64,000 bases of DNA from Glandiceps talaboti (lineage: Eukaryota; Hemichordata; Enteropneusta; Spengelidae): contig NC_135569.1 of NCBI RefSeq assembly GCF_964340395.1, positions 10,415,540 to 10,479,539 of the forward strand, read 5' to 3'. Below are positions 59,614 through 64,000 of the stretch, piece after piece (position 1 is the first letter of the stretch; each line of letters begins with the position of its first letter). Position numbers and translations under genes: made by a program. The notes beneath the pieces were generated by a model, which saw only the letters and a list, made by a program, of their open reading frames with translations, did not search any database and was not told the origin of the DNA.

Positions 59614-60793
59614 TATTTAATGCTAATATTATTTTATGCAAATTATAAAAAAAACAATATTTGCATTGTAGATTCAAAGTGAATTTTGAGCAACAAATAA
59701 AAAAACAGGATTTTGTTGTACGTGTTTGTTGGAACGTGTTTTTAACAAAGTACCGTAATCAGAGCCATGGTCATCACAGCCAGCGAGCACCGGACATCTT
59801 TCACAGATGTGTGGGTACAACACATAGGATTGTTTCATTTAACCAAATATTACTCACTTTCTTGTTCAGTAAAGTAGTCGATGATGGCGCTCCTATAACT
59901 TTATCTCCAAAGAGCAAAGAATTCCGACTTTGATATCCCTCCTTGTCATCGAAGTTACATCACAGTCGGAATCCCTTCGATCATTCAAAATGCTATAAAT
60001 AGTAGAACATATATTAAAAGAGCGCCAACAACGGCGATTTCTTACAATCTAGGCTCTGTTGTTTCTACCAGTTCATTGAATCTCTAAGTCCGAGTAATTA
60101 CTGTTTTGTACCCACAGGTCCCGTTTGTCCCATTTGTACCAGCTTTAAGCATGCTTATCAATGCAGTGTTAATGATGAAGCTATCTTATATGACATGGAT
60201 AAGATTTGTCATTTGGGTCACCCTAGGTAAGTAGTTTTTATCATTTGGGTCACCCTAGGTAGGTAGTTTTTATCATTTTGGTCACTCTAGGTAGGTAGTT
60301 TTATGCTTATCAAAATGCTGCTTAGTTATTGCTGGCGACAACAACGAATAAAGTGGAAAGTTATTCATTAATTTAGATTTGCTTGTTTGATTTCTGCTAT
60401 GTCCTCTCAATTCAGTGATGAATCTAATTCCTAAGCTATGAATAAAGGGGGTATCCTCTCAACAGAGGGGTCTGAATTGAGAAACTGAACCAAGTGAAAG
60501 TCCCAACCTATGTCTTAAGGGGTCATATGGACAGGACAGTACTAACTATTATTGTTTTCATTTTGGCAGGAATGGTATTATATTTCGCGTATGGCATTCG
60601 CAATAGTAAAGAAGCCAGACGTTGGACTGCCAAGAACAGCCCTGAAGTCCACTATTTTGTTATGCCTCAGGAGTCACTGTATACAATACAAGGAAGTGTT
60701 GAACTACAACAACCACCAAACAAAATCAACACTGATGATACTAGCAGTGACACAAGTGACACACGGAATCTTATATCACATAAAGAGAAGTAA
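57876..60793 (+). CDS. SLC7A4: SLC7A4-like cationic amino acid transporter family protein, 3 coding exons
   Basis: This is an APC-superfamily membrane transporter of the CAT (SLC7A1-4) group. Coding exons 57876-59471, 60118-60226 and 60570-60793 sum to 1929 nt, 642 residues (human SLC7A4 635). The stop TAA is at 60791-60793. Near the N-terminus, LKRCLSTIDLTLLGIGGMVG (residues 26-45) holds the GxGxxxGSG-type unwound helix. AFLIGWNIILEYLVGGACVS, FYAYIGFDAITTSGEEAKNP and CGITTSLLSNMFSLPRCIYA follow in order. A hydrophilic Asp/Glu then Lys-rich loop lies near residues 414-440. Exon 2 encodes MMKLSYMTWIRFVIWVTLG. Exon 3 opens with the last helix and YGIRNSKEARR, then a Gln/Pro/Asp/Ser-rich cytoplasmic tail. 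The GYGIRxSKE and HYFVMP blocks match SLC7A4 better than SLC7A1-3. The substrate is uncertain, since human SLC7A4 has not shown clear cationic transport alone. The exon 2 donor is tandemly copied in intron 2. A likely acceptor at 57597 implies a noncoding first exon upstream. Confidence 0.93.
59545..59611. repeat. CA microsatellite in SLC7A4-like intron 1
   Basis: A (CA)n run of about 66 bp starts 73 bp after the exon 1 donor. An unspliced message would stay open through it (Thr-His repeats) to a stop at 59646-59648. Confidence 0.95.
60205..60303. repeat. SLC7A4: Three tandem copies of the SLC7A4-like exon 2 end and donor
   Basis: A 31-32-bp unit, ATTTGGGTCACCCTAGGTAA then GTAGTTTTTATC, occurs three times, the third with GGTCACTCTAGGTAGG. 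The first copy is the real exon end (60226) and donor. Using a later donor would meet an in-frame TAG directly after the first. Confidence 0.88.
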
Positions 60794-62324
60794 TGTCATC
60801 GTACAAGACAAATCCTCAGCAACAGAACAGCGAAATCACAGCTAGCTAATTAAATATTCAAAATGGCCGCCGTTCATCTGTATGCATGCAGATAGTATTA
60901 CACGTACTTTGATAGATTACCACTCCGAGTCTGTCATATATATTACAGCTTAAATGATGTAGTCTTGGTGTTTCACTCATGGGACATTACGTTTTCGACA
61001 CAAAGATAGACTTATTTCAACTCTAGACTAACAATAACAGAGACACAATAAACACAGCAGGATCCTTTGCCCAATCACATTGAACAGTGATAAACATTAC
61101 TATTCTTTCACAGTGCAGTAAAAACAGGCTTCTAATGAAAACATTACACATAGACTTGATGATTTTAATGGCTGCAATTGTTCATTTTCTAACTGATAAT
61201 CAACATTTAACTTGACTACTTCTACATCCCCACTGTGCACGCCACCTATGTAATTGTTTCTTTTGCATTATAAGTTGTCTGAGGGTGTGTAATAAATGTC
61301 ATGTTGCATGAGTGAAACACCAAGCTTTAAAATTCAATGTAAGAAGAGTGAAGGAGAGAGTAGATTGGAAATACCTTGACAATATTAGATATTTCCAAAG
61401 TTTTCAAAGCATTATTTTTATTACAATTAAGATTTCAAGTTTCATTTACCAAGACGCAAGTCAACATACACAAATATTAGGACTGCGCATGCGTCATACC
61501 TGGTGTTATGCTTATTACAATGACTTAATCTTAACCTACGGAGTCAAATAAAGAAATCCCAGGGAACTTTTTTAGCTGAGGTCGTGAGACTTGCACTCGT
61601 GTAATGGTTTGTTTGAGTGACCGACAAGGAAAGATACCTTGCGAATTCACGTTGTTTGATTAAAAAGAAGATGGATGTTCGGTCTCTTGCACAGCTAATA
61701 CACCAAATACGGTGGCCCCAAAGCGCCAAGAAAGGCGTTTCTTTACTGCCATGTACAGGCCACCATGGGGTAGCTTATATTAGACTATCTTTCATATATA
61801 TTCTCATTGTTTTAGTTTCATTGTAGTAACTGCATACGCTATGAGCGTCAATGTAACTTTTTGTGTAAATCACACCAAGTATTGTAGGCAGAACATGACC
61901 ACGTGACTAGAGTGTTTTATTACAACTTCCGGTAAGCTTATATGATATTTTAATATTTACAGACATTTACTCAGAACGACTTCTGTAAACATTTACTTAA
62001 TCGTATCAAGTCTTCCAAATTTAATTATTGTTCGTTATCTCGTAGATTTTACCATTTATTGGATGACTTGTATTCTTGATATTTTTTCAACTGGAAATTA
62101 CACTATCGGGTCTTTTGGGTATAATTTTAAACATATTATTGTTATATATGTATATTAATATTACTGAAATATTTTGTAAAGTGTCAACAATATGGCAATA
62201 TAGTTTTCTTACGTAAAGTTATAATGATGGAATGAAAATAGTAGTCTGAATGGTGCAGTCGTTGGTCCACTTAACTGTAGTATGGATGCCAACGCGGTCT
62301 CTAACTAAACCAGAGTGGGTGGCG
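60794..62324. other. 3' flank of the SLC7A4-like gene and possible start of another gene
   Basis: AATAAA hexamers at 61047-61052 and 61291-61296 are candidate polyadenylation signals of the SLC7A4-like gene. Further on, CACGTG at 61900-61905 and CTTCCGG at 61926-61932 followed directly by GTAAGC look like an E-box/ETS promoter with a very short first exon and donor on the + strand. No linked coding exon is seen before 64000. Confidence 0.35.
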
Positions 62325-62610
62325 GGTGGGTGTAAATGGTATTTGATACCGTATAGGAACTAGACTATGTGAGCGGAGGTGTAAATGGTAATGATACCGT
62401 ATAGGAACTAGACTATGTGAGTGGAGGTGTAAATGGTAATGATACTGTATAGGAACTAGACTATGTGAGTCCGGGAGGTGTAAATTGTAATGATACTGTA
62501 TAGGAACTAGACTATGTGAGTGGAGGTGTAAATGGTAATGATACTGTATAGGAACTAGACTATGTGAGTGGAGGTGTAAATGGTAATGATACCGTATAGG
62601 AACTAGACTA
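62325..62610. repeat. Minisatellite, about six copies of a 46-bp unit
   Basis: The unit is GTATAGGAACTAGACTATGT then GAGTGGAGGTGTAAATGGTA and ATGATACC or ATGATACT. One copy carries an insertion (GTCCGG). A single related unit lies at 12840-12900, so the array grew from one copy of a dispersed element. Confidence 0.93.
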
Positions 62611-63118
62611 ACTTAATTGTAGCCACTTCTACCATGGGTATTATATGTAAGTAAGTGTAAACAACGACGGCTCTTTCAGGCTATGTCAGTATTTGCTTAA
62701 TCTCAGTTATACATGAATTAATAAAAAATTCGAAAGAAAATACAGTGAAGTAATCTGTATTTGAGGATTTGGCATTAACAGACACTCTAACGCGTATCAT
62801 GAATTTACTTCCAAGCAGATTTTGTTTTTGTCAGTGGTGGTGGTTTATATTTGTTTTGATTGGATGAGAAGTACCATAACAACCTACGTGTACAATACTT
62901 ACTAAACATTATCACTTTTTGAGTCACGGACTACACAGACTTAAGTTAGTCACATGACATGTATCATACCTTTGTGCATGCTTCTGAATATTGACAGTCA
63001 TAAAAGGGGAACATGTTATACAAATGTAAAACAAGAATTTAAAAAACAATCGGATGTCTAAAGTTTCGAAGATGTATGTAATATTTATGGTACGTATACA
63101 TTTGTACGATGATTCTTT

Positions 63119-63210
<92 letters not shown>
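63119..63210. repeat. Long AT microsatellite
   Basis: A perfect (AT)n run of about 91 bp. Tyr-Ile open frames over it are artefacts. The flanks to 63955 hold no gene that I can support. Confidence 0.95.
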
Positions 63211-63212
<2 letters not shown>

Positions 63213-63955
63213 TGACGTCACGATGAAGGAAAGACAAACCAGCATATGTTGTCAAACTTCGAAAGTACACGATCGCATAATCTGCGGTTACAGAAATTTG
63301 TAGCGTTTGCTGACAGTGATTTTTAAACTGAAATATTTCGTTCCAGGCGACTCTACAGTTTTTACACATTTTGTTGGCAGTCCAATGCCATTCTCAAAGC
63401 TATGTTTTTTAATGATAAATATGAGGGCGCTGTCATTATGATCATACAAAACTACCAAAGATGTTTTCCTTGAAGTAACAAATGAACCCCAAAACAAATA
63501 ATTGTAAAATTATATCAACAAAAATGTGTTGAGATCAGGTTGGTTATTTTCGCAATTAATGAAATAACAATTACTAAACTATATAGCATCGTATGTATGT
63601 ATTTATTAATAGATAACTATTCAACTTACAGAATGATAATAAATATCAATAATATAAACGGTAAAACGCACTGCGACATATTTATTTATTTTGGAGATAT
63701 CATGGTTGTCGTCAGAAATGGAACAACAATAGACAGAAGAGTTTTCAGAAGTTGTTGTAGTAGACAGGCGCTATCAGCAGTGCTGACAACTATATAATAT
63801 TCCCCAATATTCGCTCAACCAAGGAAAATAGTGATCTAAGGGTTGTCACTACTCGTCTAGCGACTCGTAGTGACCATAGGTCACGAGTATTTGCTGGGGA
63901 AAGTAATGGCAATTTTTGAGCGTTTTGACTCATATTTCGAACACAGCAGAATCTA

Positions 63956-64000
63956 TGACGTAGACACGCGTTGTCTTGACGTAGACACGCGTTGCCTCTC
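63956..64000. repeat. Direct repeat at the right edge
   Basis: TGACGTAGACACGCGTTG occurs at 63956-63973 and again at 63978-63995, 22 bp apart. The window ends there, so a longer tandem array cannot be excluded. Confidence 0.7.

Noticed and set aside
59472-59648. Extension of the SLC7A4-like protein through a Thr-His repeat to a stop at 59648
   Set aside because: A good GTAAGC donor at 59472 and two downstream exons matching the family's C-terminus show that this is intron.

Overview
This is a window of AT-rich animal nuclear DNA with long introns, a standard genetic code, GT-AG splicing and many microsatellites, minisatellites, MITE-like elements and tRNA-derived SINEs. The gene content and the SINEs (one family has a MIR/CORE-like body and a tail containing AAAGCGCTTTGAG) suggest a marine invertebrate, most likely an invertebrate deuterostome such as a hemichordate or cephalochordate. 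I cannot fix the species from sequence alone.

Layout. (1) 1023-3851, + strand: a single-exon Toll-like receptor with leucine-rich repeats, one membrane span and a TIR domain. (2) 5196-37684, - strand: the first 32 coding exons of VPS13D, the bridge-like lipid transfer protein. They cover 2564 residues, ending just before the region where the human protein has its UBA domain. The rest of VPS13D must lie beyond the left edge, so the Toll-like receptor probably sits antisense inside a VPS13D intron. (3) 37685-38257: a head-to-head intergenic region of 573 bp, probably a bidirectional promoter. (4) 38258-43028, + strand: complete SDHB, the iron-sulfur subunit of mitochondrial complex II, in 7 exons and 283 residues. 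(5) 43029-46279: repeats only. (6) 46280-48047, - strand: a three-exon gene for an 88-residue secreted peptide precursor that I do not recognise, with a plausible TATA box and 5' UTR exon. (7) 48267-57597: about 9 kb with no gene I can support. (8) 57876-60793, + strand: an SLC7A4-like member of the cationic amino acid transporter family, in 3 coding exons and 642 residues. (9) 60794-64000: flank with a 46-bp minisatellite and a long AT microsatellite.

Reading frames. For VPS13D, SDHB, SLC7A4 and the peptide gene I set exon borders by hand from GT-AG sites, phase continuity and, where a family is known, similarity to it. All exon lengths add up in frame.

The most unusual pattern is that the 3' ends of at least seven exons in two unrelated genes are tandemly copied into the start of the following intron, in most cases together with their splice donors. 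VPS13D exon 13 is the extreme case, with about seven copies. The best candidate for something undescribed is the small secreted-peptide gene. VPS13D (needed for mitochondrial and peroxisomal membrane homeostasis) and SDHB (a mitochondrial enzyme) sharing a divergent promoter is a plausible co-regulated mitochondrial pair.
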